Source of the DNA: Streptomyces kanamyceticus
GTDB lineage: Bacteria > Actinomycetota > Actinomycetes > Streptomycetales > Streptomycetaceae
Direction of reading: 5' to 3'
Length of the DNA stretch: 64,000 nt
Assembly: GCF_008704495.1 (NCBI RefSeq)
Contig: NZ_CP023699.1
Location: 2,232,001-2,296,000, forward strand
Made by a program: the position numbers and the translations under genes
Part shown: positions 43,002 through 56,028 of the stretch, piece by piece
Position numbering within the stretch: position 1 is the first letter of the stretch
How the letters are laid out: the number at the start of each line of letters is the position of its first letter
The notes under the pieces: model-generated
Told to the model about the DNA's origin: nothing
The model's database searches: none
Seen by the model: only the letters and a program-made list of their open reading frames with translations

Positions 43002-44281
43002 CGTGGGAGACGAAGGCGGGGCGCATCGTGCTCTCGTCCTGCGGGGCGCTGGTCGCGCTCGCGCTGATCGGGGGCGGCTACTACTGGTGGGGCGGCCCGC
43101 ACGAGCGCCGCGTGGCGCGGCAGGTGCTCGACGAGGCGTGCGGGGGCGTGCTGCCGTCGGACGAGATACGGGCCGTCCTCGGCGAAGGGCCCTTCGAGAA
43201 GGGGCCCGGCCGGTCCGGGCCGAGCGACACGGAACAGGCCGAGGAAGGCGGCAAGAGCGGGATCCGGCAGGTGTCCTGCGCCGTCCAGCGCGACGAGGAG
43301 CACGGCGCGGGCCATCCGACGCACGACGCCTCCGTCGCGGTCACCGTGCGGAGCGTGCCGGAGCGGAAGGCGGCCGACACCGCGGCGGACCGCGTGTCCG
43401 AACGCCCGCGCGACTACGAGCTGTTGCCCCCGCTCCAGACGGACGGACTGCCGCCCGCCGCGCTCGGCAGCGGCTGGCGGGGCGTCTTCTCCACCGACGA
43501 GGGCTTCGACCACCGGTCCGGCGACGAATCGGCGACCACGTCGGTGCTCCTCGACTGCGCCCGCGACCGCGGCGGCCTGCTCGTCACGGTCGACGTGCAC
43601 GAGGAGGACGTCACCCTCGACGACCCGCGGCGGCGCACCACCTATGCGCGCATCGCCACCGCGACGGCCGCCAAGGCTTCGCGGAAGTGGGGCTGCGACG
43701 CCGCGCTCGGCGAGCCTCTGCGCACGGTGGCGCTCCCGGTGAACGCCGACGAGGACGTGGCGCTCGCCGACGTGTCGGGGACCTGCCGCGGCCTTCCCGC
43801 ACGGGGCTCCCGGGTGTCGCGGGCGTGGGAGGACGCGCGGTCCGGCGGCCCGGTCGAGGTGTGCGTGCTCGGGGGCGACGGGACCGGCATGCCCGCCGCC
43901 GCGGGCTTCGCCGACTCCACCGACGAGGCGCGGCGCTACCAACTCGTCGCGTACTACGGGCCGTTCGCCCAGGACGCGCGGGTCGGCCAGCAGGCGCGCC
44001 ACGGCCGTTACTCCGAGGATCCCGTGCCCGGCGACGCCCCCGCGGGACACCTCGCGGGCGGCGGTCACTGGGCGAGCGCCGCATGCGAGGACGGCGGCGG
44101 GCCCGCGCTGTTCACGGTGCGGCCGAGCGACGCCTCGGACGGGAACGAGTACGGCAAGGACGGCAAGCTCCTGGGGCCGAAGACGTCGGCGGCCGACCTG
44201 GCGTACGAACGCGCCGCATTGAAGGAGTTCGCGCGGCGCTCGGCCTCGGCACACGGCTGCGCGGCGCCAAAGCTGCCCTGA
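42989..44281 (+). CDS. Membrane-anchored hypothetical protein (paralogue 2)
   Basis: This 430-residue protein has an N-terminal membrane helix at about residues 11-33 (GRIVLSSCGALVALALIGGG). The exterior part shares motifs with the preceding protein: EACGGVLPSDEIRAVL and LLVTVDVHEED, with similar Cys placement. GTG 42989 is preceded by GGGAGAGG at seven bases. The 13-bp overlap with paralogue 1 implies coupled translation and tandem duplication. No function is known; an envelope role is likely. Confidence 0.8.
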   Translation: MARLTWETKAGRIVLSSCGALVALALIGGGYYWWGGPHERRVARQVLDEACGGVLPSDEIRAVLGEGPFEKGPGRSGPSDTEQAEEGGKSGIRQVSCAVQRDEEHGAGHPTHDASVAVTVRSVPERKAADTAADRVSERPRDYELLPPLQTDGLPPAALGSGWRGVFSTDEGFDHRSGDESATTSVLLDCARDRGGLLVTVDVHEEDVTLDDPRRRTTYARIATATAAKASRKWGCDAALGEPLRTVALPVNADEDVALADVSGTCRGLPARGSRVSRAWEDARSGGPVEVCVLGGDGTGMPAAAGFADSTDEARRYQLVAYYGPFAQDARVGQQARHGRYSEDPVPGDAPAGHLAGGGHWASAACEDGGGPALFTVRPSDASDGNEYGKDGKLLGPKTSAADLAYERAALKEFARRSASAHGCAAPKLP

Positions 44282-48058
<3,777 letters not shown>

Positions 48059-48067
48059 TGCCCGCCG

Positions 48068-48787
48068 TCACGGAACGTCCCCCAGGAGCCCGGGAAGCTC
48101 CCGCCAGTCCTCGACCGCCCCGGACACGAGAGCCTCGACCTGCTTCTCGCCCTCCACCCTGAGCACGTCCCGCAAGCACGCGCAGTCGGCCAACTCCACG
48201 CCCGTGAGCACACACACGCAGATGCCCGCCAGCTGCAACCCGCGTGCGGCGGCGGCCAGTTGCGCGTCGAAAGGCAGCGCGAGGCGGCTCGCCAGCTCAC
48301 GGGCGAACGCCACCATCAGGCCGCTTCCGCCCGCCCTGTCCACCGCGCCCGCCACACCGCCGCCGATCGCGCCGTGCAGGCTCTTCCTGAGTTCCAGGAT
48401 GTCCCGCGCCGCCTTCGCGAGCTCATCGCAGCCGCCGCCCCGGCGGCGGCTCTCCCGCACGAGTGCCTGCCACGTCCTGTCCGTCACATACGTGGCGGCC
48501 CTGGCGGAGATCGCGGCGACCGGGTCGTCGGCCAGCGCGTCGGCGCACCAGCGCGCGAGTTCGGTCGGCAGCCGGTCGTCCGCGCCCGCTTCGGCGGGCC
48601 GCCGCGCGCCGGGCGCCGTACTCCTTCTCGCCGCGCTCGAATCCGGGGACGACAGCGCCCAGTTGGGCCTACCGCGGTGCTGCCAGCACACCACTCCGGC
48701 CGACCGCACGCGGTGTCGGCATGCGGTGTGCTTCTTCGTCTCCGCGCCACAGAGATACCCCATGGCCCGAGTGTCGGAAGCAGCCAT
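48068..48787 (-). CDS. Hypothetical protein with N-terminal Cys/His motif
   Basis: This 239-residue protein has an N-terminal motif YLCGAETKKHTACRHRV...VVCWQHRG, with the C-x8-C...C-x2-H spacing seen in small zinc-knuckle domains of unknown role. The remainder is helical and Ala-rich with few marks. The first Met may be residue 9 (48763) rather than 48787. It ends 9 bp from the GH2 gene, tail to tail. No function is assigned. Confidence 0.7.
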   Translation of the reverse strand: MAASDTRAMGYLCGAETKKHTACRHRVRSAGVVCWQHRGRPNWALSSPDSSAARRSTAPGARRPAEAGADDRLPTELARWCADALADDPVAAISARAATYVTDRTWQALVRESRRRGGGCDELAKAARDILELRKSLHGAIGGGVAGAVDRAGGSGLMVAFARELASRLALPFDAQLAAAARGLQLAGICVCVLTGVELADCACLRDVLRVEGEKQVEALVSGAVEDWRELPGLLGDVP

Positions 48788-49008
48788 CAGGGCGGCAACG
48801 CGCCCTCCGACGACGCACCTGATACCGGCCTCGGCTACGCGTCCTGAACAGCCTCAGTACGCGGCGCCCACGACGCGCCGGTCGTCCCACCGGCCGTCCA
48901 CCGCCTCACACCATGCCCCGTCACACTCCCCGGAACCGCGAACCGGCCGATCCCCACCGCGCCCCTTCGACGCGAAACTCCCCCGGCGCGCCTGCCGAGC
49001 GGGCTTCG

Positions 49009-49827
49009 TCACGCGGCGGGCCCGGGGTCGAGCCGTTCCCGCAGGAACCCCACCACCCGCTCCCGCGCCGCGAGAGCGGGGTGGCCGGGGGTCTCGCGGA
49101 CCTCCTCGGTCAGGACGGCGTGCGCGTGCTTGCCGAAGCCCGCCTCGTTGCCCGGTGCCGAGTCCAGTTCGATCACCTCGAAGGCGTCGCCGAAGTGGCG
49201 GCGCAGGGTGGCGAAGCGGTCGTCAGGGACCAGTGTGTCGCCGCTGAAGCGGAGGCCGAGTGCGCACAGGCCCTCGTTCTTGCTGCGGGCCACGACCGTG
49301 TCGAACTCGGCGCGGGACAGGCCCGGGTCGACCCGACGGGCGCGGCTCACCGGGAACGGGAGGGAGGGCTGGCTGAGCACCGGGGCGACGACGGCGCCGT
49401 CCACGGCCGCGGCGAGCGCGAAGCCGCCCGTGAAGCACATGCCGATGACGCCGACACCGGGGCCCGGCGTGCGGGACGCCAGGTCGCGGGCGAGGGTGCG
49501 GAGGTAGTCCGCGAAGGGGCGGCGCGCGTTCGTGGCGAAGGCGCGGAACTCGGCGGTGACGCAGAGCCTGGCCATCACCCCGAGCGCGTACGGCGCCGAA
49601 ACCGGACGGCCCGGCTCGCCGAAGGGGGACGGGATCACGACGGTGAACCCCTGATCCACCAGATGGTCGCCGAGAGCGAGCACGCCGGGATGCACGCCGG
49701 GGATTTCGGGAACCAGGACGACCCCCGGACCTGTCCCCTTCTCATAGACATCATGGGTGAACCCGGCTCCGGTGAACGGGGCCCTGCGCCAGCCGGTGAG
49801 GTCCGACGTCGGTGGGGAACCGGGCAC
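49009..49827 (-). CDS. Dienelactone hydrolase-family protein
   Basis: This 272-residue alpha/beta hydrolase has the Cys-type nucleophile elbow GMCFTGGFALAAA. The acidic residue is probably in RFSGDTLVPDD, and the catalytic His in GKHAHAVLTEEV near the C-terminus. The cap is small. Start GTG 49827 has AAGGGA nine bases upstream, whereas GTG 49836 directly abuts it. Family members cleave dienelactones or other esters; the substrate is unknown. Confidence 0.9.
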   Translation of the reverse strand: MPGSPPTSDLTGWRRAPFTGAGFTHDVYEKGTGPGVVLVPEIPGVHPGVLALGDHLVDQGFTVVIPSPFGEPGRPVSAPYALGVMARLCVTAEFRAFATNARRPFADYLRTLARDLASRTPGPGVGVIGMCFTGGFALAAAVDGAVVAPVLSQPSLPFPVSRARRVDPGLSRAEFDTVVARSKNEGLCALGLRFSGDTLVPDDRFATLRRHFGDAFEVIELDSAPGNEAGFGKHAHAVLTEEVRETPGHPALAARERVVGFLRERLDPGPAA

Positions 49828-49866
49828 GGGGCTCACTCCCTTTCGTCACACATGTCTGATGGGTAA

Positions 49867-51357
49867 GTGGAGTTCATGCATACAGCACACGTGCGCGGAA
49901 GCACAGACCCCACCGGGCCGCCCCCCGTGCCACCGGAGCCGCCGGAGCCGCCGCCCGGACGGATCGTGGCGTGGCTCGGCAGACTCGGGCCCCTGGCCGT
50001 GGCGTATGCCGTCTTCCAAGCCCTCGTGGGCCTGCTGCCCGAAGGCCTGTTCGGGGACGCCGCCCGCTACTCGCTGGCCGTGGTCAGCGGCGTCGGCACG
50101 GGCGCCTGCGCCTGGCTGGCGGGCGCGCTGCTCCGGGCCAGGTCGGCGGGGCAGGGGCAAGGACAAGGGCAGGGGCAGCAGGACGGGGACGGGGCGGGTG
50201 ACGGGGGCGACGACGGTCTCGACGGGGTGCCCTCGCCGCGCGGGCCCCGGACGGCGGCCGCCCGCGGCTCCGCCGCACCCGAGCCGGGTCAGCCCGGCCC
50301 GCTGCCCGGCCTCTCCGCCGCCTCGTACGCCACGCTCGCCGACCGTCTCACCGTCTTCGACGACCCGCTGCGCGGCCGGCTCACCGGCTGGCCGCACGAC
50401 CTCGACGAACAGCCGACGCCGATCCGGCCGACCGCGACCGGCACCGCGTACGGACTGCACATCGCCCTCGAACTCGGCGCGCCCGACGGCCGGTTGCGCA
50501 CCTCGGAGCTGGTGGAGACGCTGTGGCGGCTGCGCCTTCCCGAGGGCGGCTGGGCCGCGCGCTCCCAGGGCGTGGTGGGCCGCCCCGAGGTGACCGCGCT
50601 GGTGCTCGGCGCACTCGCGCGGGCCGGTGCGGACCCGCAGCGCCTGGCCGCGGAGGCGGAGCGGTGCACCGCGCGCTTCAGCCGTGAACTGGAGCCCGCC
50701 GGGGTGGAGATGACCCATGTCGTCACCACGGTGCTGCGCGGTCTGCTGCGGGCCGCGCCCGACTCCCCCGCCCTGCCGATCCTGCGGGACGCCCTCGTCG
50801 ACGGCGCCGTCACCGACCCGGCGCGCGACCACCGGCGCTGCTGGGGCGCCCGCCTCACGCCGCTGCGCGGCCGGGCGGTCACGCCCTCGTCCGTGCACAC
50901 CGCGCAGGCCGTGGTCGCCCTGGACCGGGCCGCCCGCCTCTTCGGCGAGGACTCGAACGCCCGCGCGGCTCGCGAGGAGGGCGTCCGCTGGCTGCTCTCC
51001 TGCCCGGGTCCCGCGCACGACGGCTGCGAGGACCTGGAGAGCAGCCACGACACGGTGCGCCGCCCGCACCCGGTCGACGCCTCGCGCCACGAGGTGCTCT
51101 CCGTACGGCACTTCGCCGCGGCCTGGGTGATGCGGGCACTGCTCACACCGGGCGCCGTGCGGACCGCGGCGGACGAAGGCCAGGAGGCGGCCTGGCAGGA
51201 GCTGCTCTCGGGCGCGGCCGCCTCGGTGTGGCGCCAGCAGGACGGCGGGATCTGGTCGTGGGACGGGGGCGATCTCGCCTACCCGATGTGGATGACCTAT
51301 CAGGGACTTTCGGCGCTGCGGGCACATGCCGTATGGATGTATCAGCCGGGTACTTGA
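49867..51357 (+). CDS. Membrane-associated alpha/alpha-toroid (terpene-cyclase-like repeat) protein
   Basis: This 496-residue protein has an N-terminal Pro-rich leader and two hydrophobic helices (about residues 37-85). A Gln-Gly and Asp-Gly low-complexity linker follows (about 100-118). The C-terminal 350 residues resemble squalene/prenyltransferase-type helical repeats with GGW and QDGG-type motifs: RLRLPEGGWAARSQG and VWRQQDGGIWSWDGGD. No cyclase DXDD motif is seen, so an enzyme call is not made. Start GTG 49867 or ATG 49876 is possible. It is followed after 46 bp by a cupin-like gene in the same direction. Confidence 0.75.
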   Translation: MEFMHTAHVRGSTDPTGPPPVPPEPPEPPPGRIVAWLGRLGPLAVAYAVFQALVGLLPEGLFGDAARYSLAVVSGVGTGACAWLAGALLRARSAGQGQGQGQGQQDGDGAGDGGDDGLDGVPSPRGPRTAAARGSAAPEPGQPGPLPGLSAASYATLADRLTVFDDPLRGRLTGWPHDLDEQPTPIRPTATGTAYGLHIALELGAPDGRLRTSELVETLWRLRLPEGGWAARSQGVVGRPEVTALVLGALARAGADPQRLAAEAERCTARFSRELEPAGVEMTHVVTTVLRGLLRAAPDSPALPILRDALVDGAVTDPARDHRRCWGARLTPLRGRAVTPSSVHTAQAVVALDRAARLFGEDSNARAAREEGVRWLLSCPGPAHDGCEDLESSHDTVRRPHPVDASRHEVLSVRHFAAAWVMRALLTPGAVRTAADEGQEAAWQELLSGAAASVWRQQDGGIWSWDGGDLAYPMWMTYQGLSALRAHAVWMYQPGT

Positions 51358-51403
51358 ACCCCGGGGCTCGGCGCGGTCGCGCGGGGACGAGGGGGAGAGT
51401 GCA

Positions 51404-52153
51404 TTGGGTGGTCGGCACGTCCACAGCGCCAGGCGGCTCCTCGAAGGGGCCCTGGACGGGCCGTCCGACGTCCAGGACGGCCCCGACGAGGAGGGTGTCG
51501 TGCGGGCCGCACGCGAGGTCGTCACCGAACTGGGCGCCCCGGAAAGGCTGTTGCCGCTGGTGCGGGAGCTGGCGGAGGGCGCGGGCGACCCCTCGGGGTG
51601 CGCGCTCCTCTCGTACCGCCACGTCCTCGGCTTCGACAAGCTGCTCCTGATCGACGGCGGCCCCCGGCACATGCTGCGTGCCCACGTGTGGCATCCGGGC
51701 TCCGGGGCGCGCGAGGACATCCACAACCACCGTTCGCCGCTGGCCTCTTGCGTGGTGCGGGGCGCGCTCGGCATGGAGCTCTACGAACCCGCCGACCCCG
51801 CGGCGGGCGGCGGCATCGCCGCGTCCTGGTACCGGGAGTCCCTGTCGGGCGAGGAGGGCGACTGGCACCTGGAACCGGCGGGCAGGGCGCGGCTGCGGCT
51901 CACCCAGACGGCCCGGTACGCGGCGGGCAGCGGCTACGCGCTGCCGTCGTACGCCCTGCACCGCGCGTGGTGCGCCTCGACGGGCCCGACGGTCACGCTG
52001 TTCCTGGAGACCGGGTCGGGCCGACGGCGGTACACGGACGTGTTCACCGGCGCGGACACCCATGCGGCGGAGGTCACGAAGAAGCCTCTTGAGGTGCGGG
52101 ACTATCTCGCCGAACTGACCGCGCTCGCCGACCTGATCGGCCGCACGCCCTGA
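51404..52153 (+). CDS. Cupin-like protein with HNH-type metal motif
   Basis: This 249-residue protein starts at TTG 51404, set by GGGGGAG seven bases upstream. The core HVWHPGSGAREDIHNHRSPLASCVVRGAL suits a double-stranded beta-helix metal site (His-x-His, later His in YALHRAWC). The pattern recalls cysteine-dioxygenase-like cupins, but no defining motif is seen. It lies just after the toroid-repeat gene and may form a two-gene unit. The function is unknown. Confidence 0.7.
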   Translation: MGGRHVHSARRLLEGALDGPSDVQDGPDEEGVVRAAREVVTELGAPERLLPLVRELAEGAGDPSGCALLSYRHVLGFDKLLLIDGGPRHMLRAHVWHPGSGAREDIHNHRSPLASCVVRGALGMELYEPADPAAGGGIAASWYRESLSGEEGDWHLEPAGRARLRLTQTARYAAGSGYALPSYALHRAWCASTGPTVTLFLETGSGRRRYTDVFTGADTHAAEVTKKPLEVRDYLAELTALADLIGRTP

Positions 52154-52215
52154 GTGGCCTCACGCCTTGAGCGGCCTCACGCCTTGAGCGGCCTCACGCC
52201 TTGAGCGGCCTCAGC
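52151..52215. repeat. 17-bp tandem repeat, nearly four copies
   Basis: Units of tgagcggcctcacgcct start at 52151, 52168, 52185 and 52202. The first has one mismatch and the last is truncated. The array contains the stop codon of the cupin-like gene and touches the stop of the convergent NUDIX gene. Confidence 0.92.
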
Positions 52216-52621
52216 TGAACGCCTGGCGGACGATCTCGCGGTTGTAGTCGTCGATCTCCACCGTGCCGAGCTCGGCGGGGGTCAGCCAGCGGTGGTCCTG
52301 GTCGGCGAGCGGCAGGACCACGTCGAAGGTGAGCGGCCTGATCAGGAAGTTGTCCTGCCAGTTCTTCACCTCGTGCCCCCGGTAGGTACTGACGAAGGAC
52401 GACTCACCGACCTTGCGCAGCACCCGGCCGAGCAGCCCGGTCTCCTCCTTCAGCTCGCGCAGGACGCCGTCGCGCGGACTCTCGTCCGGCTCCAGCTTTC
52501 CGCACGGCACTCCCCACACCCGGGGCAGGAACCGCTCACTCGCGCTGCGCCGCACGAGCAGCACGCGGCCGCGGTGCGTCACGACAGCGGCCGCCAACCG
52601 GTTGTCACCGGGATAGTCCAT
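52211..52621 (-). CDS. NUDIX hydrolase
   Basis: This 136-residue pyrophosphohydrolase has a complete NUDIX box, GKLEPDESPRDGVLRELKEETGL (G-x5-E-x7-REL-x-EE-x-GL). It probably cleans up modified nucleotides or processes nucleotide sugars. Start ATG 52621 lies directly after GGAAGGC. The 3' end lies in the 17-bp tandem array. Confidence 0.92.
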   Translation of the reverse strand: MDYPGDNRLAAAVVTHRGRVLLVRRSASERFLPRVWGVPCGKLEPDESPRDGVLRELKEETGLLGRVLRKVGESSFVSTYRGHEVKNWQDNFLIRPLTFDVVLPLADQDHRWLTPAELGTVEIDDYNREIVRQAFS

Positions 52622-52847
52622 GCCTTCCAACGTAGCGGGGATTCAGGAAGGGTGACAGTCAGGCGAGGGGCCCGGGGGCCATCGGGTCGCGTTCTGCCTG
52701 GTCGGGCCGGAGCGGAGGGTAGACGTCCGTCAACAGACGGCGTAGTCCATCACTCGTACGCGCCGGACGGCGGCTTGCCGTCGCGTCCGTTTCGCCGTGT
52801 CCGTTTCCTTCAAGACCGGGCGCCGGGCCGCTGCCTACGCTGCGGAC

Positions 52848-53297
52848 ATGAACAGCACACCGACACCGACATCGACACCGACACCGACACCACGCTTCGA
52901 CCTGATCGGCATCGTCACCTCCGACCTGACCGCGTCGCTCGCCTTCTACCGCAGGCTCGGCCTGGAGTTCCCGCCGGGCTCCGAGGACCAGCCGCACGTG
53001 GAGGCCGTGCTCCCCGGCGGCCTGCGCCTCGCCTTCGACACCGAGGCCACCGTCAGCTCCTTCGCGCCTGACTGGACCCCGCCCACGAGCGCGGGCCGGA
53101 TCGGGCTCGCCTTCCACTGCGGTACGGCCGCGGGGGTCGACGCGGTCCACACGGAACTGATGGACGCCGGATACAAGAGCGAGATGGCCCCGTGGAACGC
53201 GCAGTGGGGCCAGCGGTACGCCGTCGTGCTCGACCCGGACGGGAACGGCGTCGACCTCTTCGCCCCGCTAGCCCCCGCCGAAGCCCCCGCCGAGTAG
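52848..53297 (+). CDS. VOC-family (glyoxalase/bleomycin-resistance-like) protein
   Basis: This 149-residue protein of the vicinal-oxygen-chelate fold has [25 protein letters not shown] at the N-terminus and [18 protein letters not shown] at the C-terminus, the usual metal and dimer-edge motifs. The start of the protein has a TP dipeptide repeat encoded by an accgac-type hexamer run (52856-52891). The 3' end overlaps the convergent AraC gene by 30 bp. The ligand is unknown. Confidence 0.9.
   Translation: MNSTPTPTSTPTPTPRFDLIGIVTSDLTASLAFYRRLGLEFPPGSEDQPHVEAVLPGGLRLAFDTEATVSSFAPDWTPPTSAGRIGLAFHCGTAAGVDAVHTELMDAGYKSEMAPWNAQWGQRYAVVLDPDGNGVDLFAPLAPAEAPAE
52856..52891 (+). repeat. Hexamer repeat encoding Thr-Pro residues
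   Basis: About six imperfect copies of a six-base cgacac-type unit encode repeated Thr-Pro at the VOC-protein N-terminus. This stretch is expected to be slippage prone. Confidence 0.7.
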
Positions 53298-54008
53298 CGC
53301 GGTCAGCGGCAGCCCGGTCAACTCCTTGACGTCGCGGGCGAGATGGGCCTGGTCGGCGAAGCCCGCGACGGCGGCCGTGGCCGCGTACGGCGTGCCCGCT
53401 CGGGCCAGCGCGAGCGCCCGCTGCAGGCGCAGGACGCGCCCGAGCGTCTTGGGTCCGTAGCCGAACGCGGGCAGTGAACGCCGGTGCAGCAGACGGGCGT
53501 TGACGCCCGCGGCGGCCGCCGTCGCGGCGACCGAACGGCCCGCTGCCAGGGATCTGACGACGTGCGCGAGGAGCGGGTCGGGCGCCTCCGCATCGGCGGC
53601 CCGCTCCGCGGCGAGGGACTCCAGGGCGGCCATCGGGTCGCGCGCGGCGTCCACCCGCTCGACGAGCCGCCGCGCCTGTGCGGCGGTCCACAGGTCGGCG
53701 AGCTCCACCCGCCGGTCGCGCAGTTCGTCCGCGGGCACGCCGAGGAAGGCGGGCGCGGTGCCGGGGTAGAAGCGGACGCCGACGTACCGTCCCGCCGCGC
53801 CGCCGGGATCGTACGCATGGGTGTCCGGGCCCGCGACGAACAACCTGCCCTCGGTCCACAGAAGGTCCATGCAGCCGTCCGGCAGCACCGGGCGGGCGTC
53901 ACCCGGGCCGTCCGCCGACCGCCGGGTCCACACGACCGCGCCTCTGAGCAGGGGCGAAGGCCGCTCCCGGTAGGCCGCGGCGTCGCCGGACGCGCTCTCC
54001 TCGGTCAC
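53268..54008 (-). CDS. AraC-family regulator with DUF6597-like N-terminus
   Basis: This protein of about 246 residues begins with a domain like those preceding AraC HTHs in small-molecule regulators ([25 protein letters not shown]). The AraC HTH fills about 165-240: [23 protein letters not shown] and [20 protein letters not shown]. The effector is unknown. Start GTG 54008 is chosen; a TTG six bases earlier is possible. The gene overlaps the VOC gene tail by 30 bp and follows the second AraC gene on the same strand within 11 bp. Confidence 0.85.
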   Translation of the reverse strand: MTEESASGDAAAYRERPSPLLRGAVVWTRRSADGPGDARPVLPDGCMDLLWTEGRLFVAGPDTHAYDPGGAAGRYVGVRFYPGTAPAFLGVPADELRDRRVELADLWTAAQARRLVERVDAARDPMAALESLAAERAADAEAPDPLLAHVVRSLAAGRSVAATAAAAGVNARLLHRRSLPAFGYGPKTLGRVLRLQRALALARAGTPYAATAAVAGFADQAHLARDVKELTGLPLTALLGGGFGGG

Positions 54009-54018
54009 GGTCAAAAGG

Positions 54019-54957
54019 CTACGCCGCGCGCGTGCGATGCTCCTGCGGGCTGACGCCGTAGACCCGCTTGAAGGCGCTGGACAGGGCGAACGCGCTGCCG
54101 TACCCGACCCTGCGGGCTATCGAGCCGATCGTCAGCTCGCTGTCGCGAAGCAGGTCGGCGGCGAGCGCGAGCCGCCAGTTCGTCAGGTACGTCATCGGGG
54201 GCTCCCCCACCAGTTCCGCGAACCTGCGGGCCAGCGCGGCCCGCGAGACACCGGACTTCGTGGCAAGGTCGACGATGGTCCAGGGGTGCGCCGGGTCGTC
54301 CTGGAGCAGGCGGAGGGCGCGGCCGACGACCGGGTCGCCCATCGCCCGGTACCAGGCGGGGGCGGCCGCCTCGGGGCGGGAGAACCAGGCGCGCAGCGCG
54401 GCGATGAGCAGCAGGTCGAGCAGGCGGTCGAGGACGACCTCCTGGCCCGGCTCGTCCCTGTTCATCTCGTCGGCGAGCAGCGGGGTCAGCGGGCAGTCCC
54501 ACACCTGTGTGGGCAGTACGAGCAGCGCGGGCAGCGCGTCGAGCAGCCGGCCGGTGAGCTCGCCCTGCATCTGGTAGGTGCCGATGAGCATCTCCACGGA
54601 GCTGTCCCGCGACTCGCCCCAGGCGCGGACGCCGAGGTCCCGGTACCTGGCCTCCGGTGCGCCGTCCAGCGGCACGCAGCGCTGGCCCGGCTGGACCTCG
54701 GCGTACGGGGCGGTGCCCACGTCGTCGGCGCAGGTGTAGTGGTCGGGCCCGCGCGCGATGGCGACGTCGCCCGGGCCGATGAGCTGCGGCCCGGTGCCGT
54801 CCTCGGGGACGATCCAGGCGCTGCCGCGCACCATGATCATGACCGACAGGGGCGCCTCGTCCGCGATCCGGACGGACCAGGGCGGCTCGAAGAGCGCGCG
54901 GATCATGAAGGCTCCCCGGGCGCGGGGGCCCTCCAGGAGTCCTGCGAGTACGTCCAT
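54019..54957 (-). CDS. AraC-family regulator with cupin-type sensor domain
   Basis: This 312-residue protein has a cupin-like N-terminal domain ([33 protein letters not shown]). The C-terminal AraC double HTH is [23 protein letters not shown] and [28 protein letters not shown]. It is divergent from the NmrA-like gene with about 80 bp between the starts. Regulators of this type often control a divergent oxidoreductase. Confidence 0.93.
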   Translation of the reverse strand: MDVLAGLLEGPRARGAFMIRALFEPPWSVRIADEAPLSVMIMVRGSAWIVPEDGTGPQLIGPGDVAIARGPDHYTCADDVGTAPYAEVQPGQRCVPLDGAPEARYRDLGVRAWGESRDSSVEMLIGTYQMQGELTGRLLDALPALLVLPTQVWDCPLTPLLADEMNRDEPGQEVVLDRLLDLLLIAALRAWFSRPEAAAPAWYRAMGDPVVGRALRLLQDDPAHPWTIVDLATKSGVSRAALARRFAELVGEPPMTYLTNWRLALAADLLRDSELTIGSIARRVGYGSAFALSSAFKRVYGVSPQEHRTRAA

Positions 54958-55037
54958 GACGGCAGCGTAGACGCACGCACATGCCCCTGAGCTCCTCGGC
55001 GATGGTTCCCGCGCTCGCCCGGCAGTTGACTGAAGTC

Positions 55038-55877
55038 ATGACAACGAACGCAGCGAACATGACGGTGTTGGTGACGGGCGCGACCGGCCGGGTGGGCCGC
55101 AGGGTCGTGGAATCCGCCGAGGCGGCCGGACTCACGGTGCGGGCGGCCTCGCGGTCCGGCGCGGTGCGGTTCGACTGGGCGGACAGGGCGACGTGGGCGG
55201 ACGCCCTGCGGGGCGCGGACGCGGCGCACATCGCCTACTTGCCGGACGTCGGCGCCCCCGGTGCGGCCGACGCGGTCGGCGCCTTCGCGCGGCAGGCGGT
55301 CGAACTCGGCGTACGGCGGCTCACGCTGCTCTCGGCGCGGGGCGAGCACCAGGCGCACGCCACGGAGCAGGCGGTGCGGGACGCGGGCGCCGAGTGGACC
55401 GTGGTGCGGGCCAGCTGGTTCGCGCAGAACCTCAGCGAAGGGCCGTTCCTGGACGGGATGCGGGAGGGCGAGCTCGTCTTCCCCGGCGGTGAGGTGCTCG
55501 AACCGTTCATCGACGCGCGGGACATCGCGGACGTGGTGGTAGCGGCGCTGACCGGCGGCGACCGCCTCACCGGCCGCACGCTCGACCTCACGGGTCCCCG
55601 TCTCCTCACCTTCCGGTCCGCCGTCGCGGAGGTCTCCGAGGCGGTGGGCAGGGACATCGCGTACGTCCCGGTGACCGCCCGCGAATACGGCTCCGCGCTC
55701 ACGGAGTTCGGGGTTCCCGCCGAGGAGGCGGAGTTCCTGATCGAGCTCTTCGAAACGAACCTGGACGGGAGGAACGCGAAGCTCTCCGACGGGGTGCGGG
55801 AGGTACTCGGCCGGGAGCCGAGGGACTTCGCGGACTTCGTCCGGGAGTGCGCGGAAGCTGGCGTCTGGAAGGCGTGA
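55038..55877 (+). CDS. NmrA-like NAD(P)-binding protein
   Basis: This 279-residue atypical short-chain-dehydrogenase-fold protein has the nucleotide motif VLVTGATGRVGRRVVESAEAAG (GxxGxxG). The later segment DAGAEWTVVRASWFAQNLSEG is typical of NmrA/azoreductase/ergot-AgaB-like proteins. There is no catalytic YxxxK triad. It may reduce quinones or act as a redox sensor. It lies divergently to an AraC regulator. Confidence 0.9.
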   Translation: MTTNAANMTVLVTGATGRVGRRVVESAEAAGLTVRAASRSGAVRFDWADRATWADALRGADAAHIAYLPDVGAPGAADAVGAFARQAVELGVRRLTLLSARGEHQAHATEQAVRDAGAEWTVVRASWFAQNLSEGPFLDGMREGELVFPGGEVLEPFIDARDIADVVVAALTGGDRLTGRTLDLTGPRLLTFRSAVAEVSEAVGRDIAYVPVTAREYGSALTEFGVPAEEAEFLIELFETNLDGRNAKLSDGVREVLGREPRDFADFVRECAEAGVWKA

Positions 55878-55896
55878 GGCTCGTGCCGCCCGGAGC

Positions 55897-56012
55897 TGGC
55901 CCCTCGGGGCTCCGCCCCGGACCCCGCTCCTCAAACGCCGGAGGGGCTGAATTATCCGGCCCGCGTGCATTCAAGCCCGTCCGGCGATTGAGGACGAACT
56001 CGGCGGAGCCGG
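55897..56012. repeat. Streptomyces-type intergenic palindrome acting as terminator
   Basis: The segment cctcaaacgccggaggggct (about 55930-55949) pairs with its near inverse at 55973-55994. It forms a long stem with a few mismatches. The gggctccgccccggaccccgctcctcaaa block is very similar to a high-copy Streptomyces element. It separates two convergent genes. Confidence 0.7.
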
Positions 56013-56028
56013 TGACGGGCAGGAGCCA

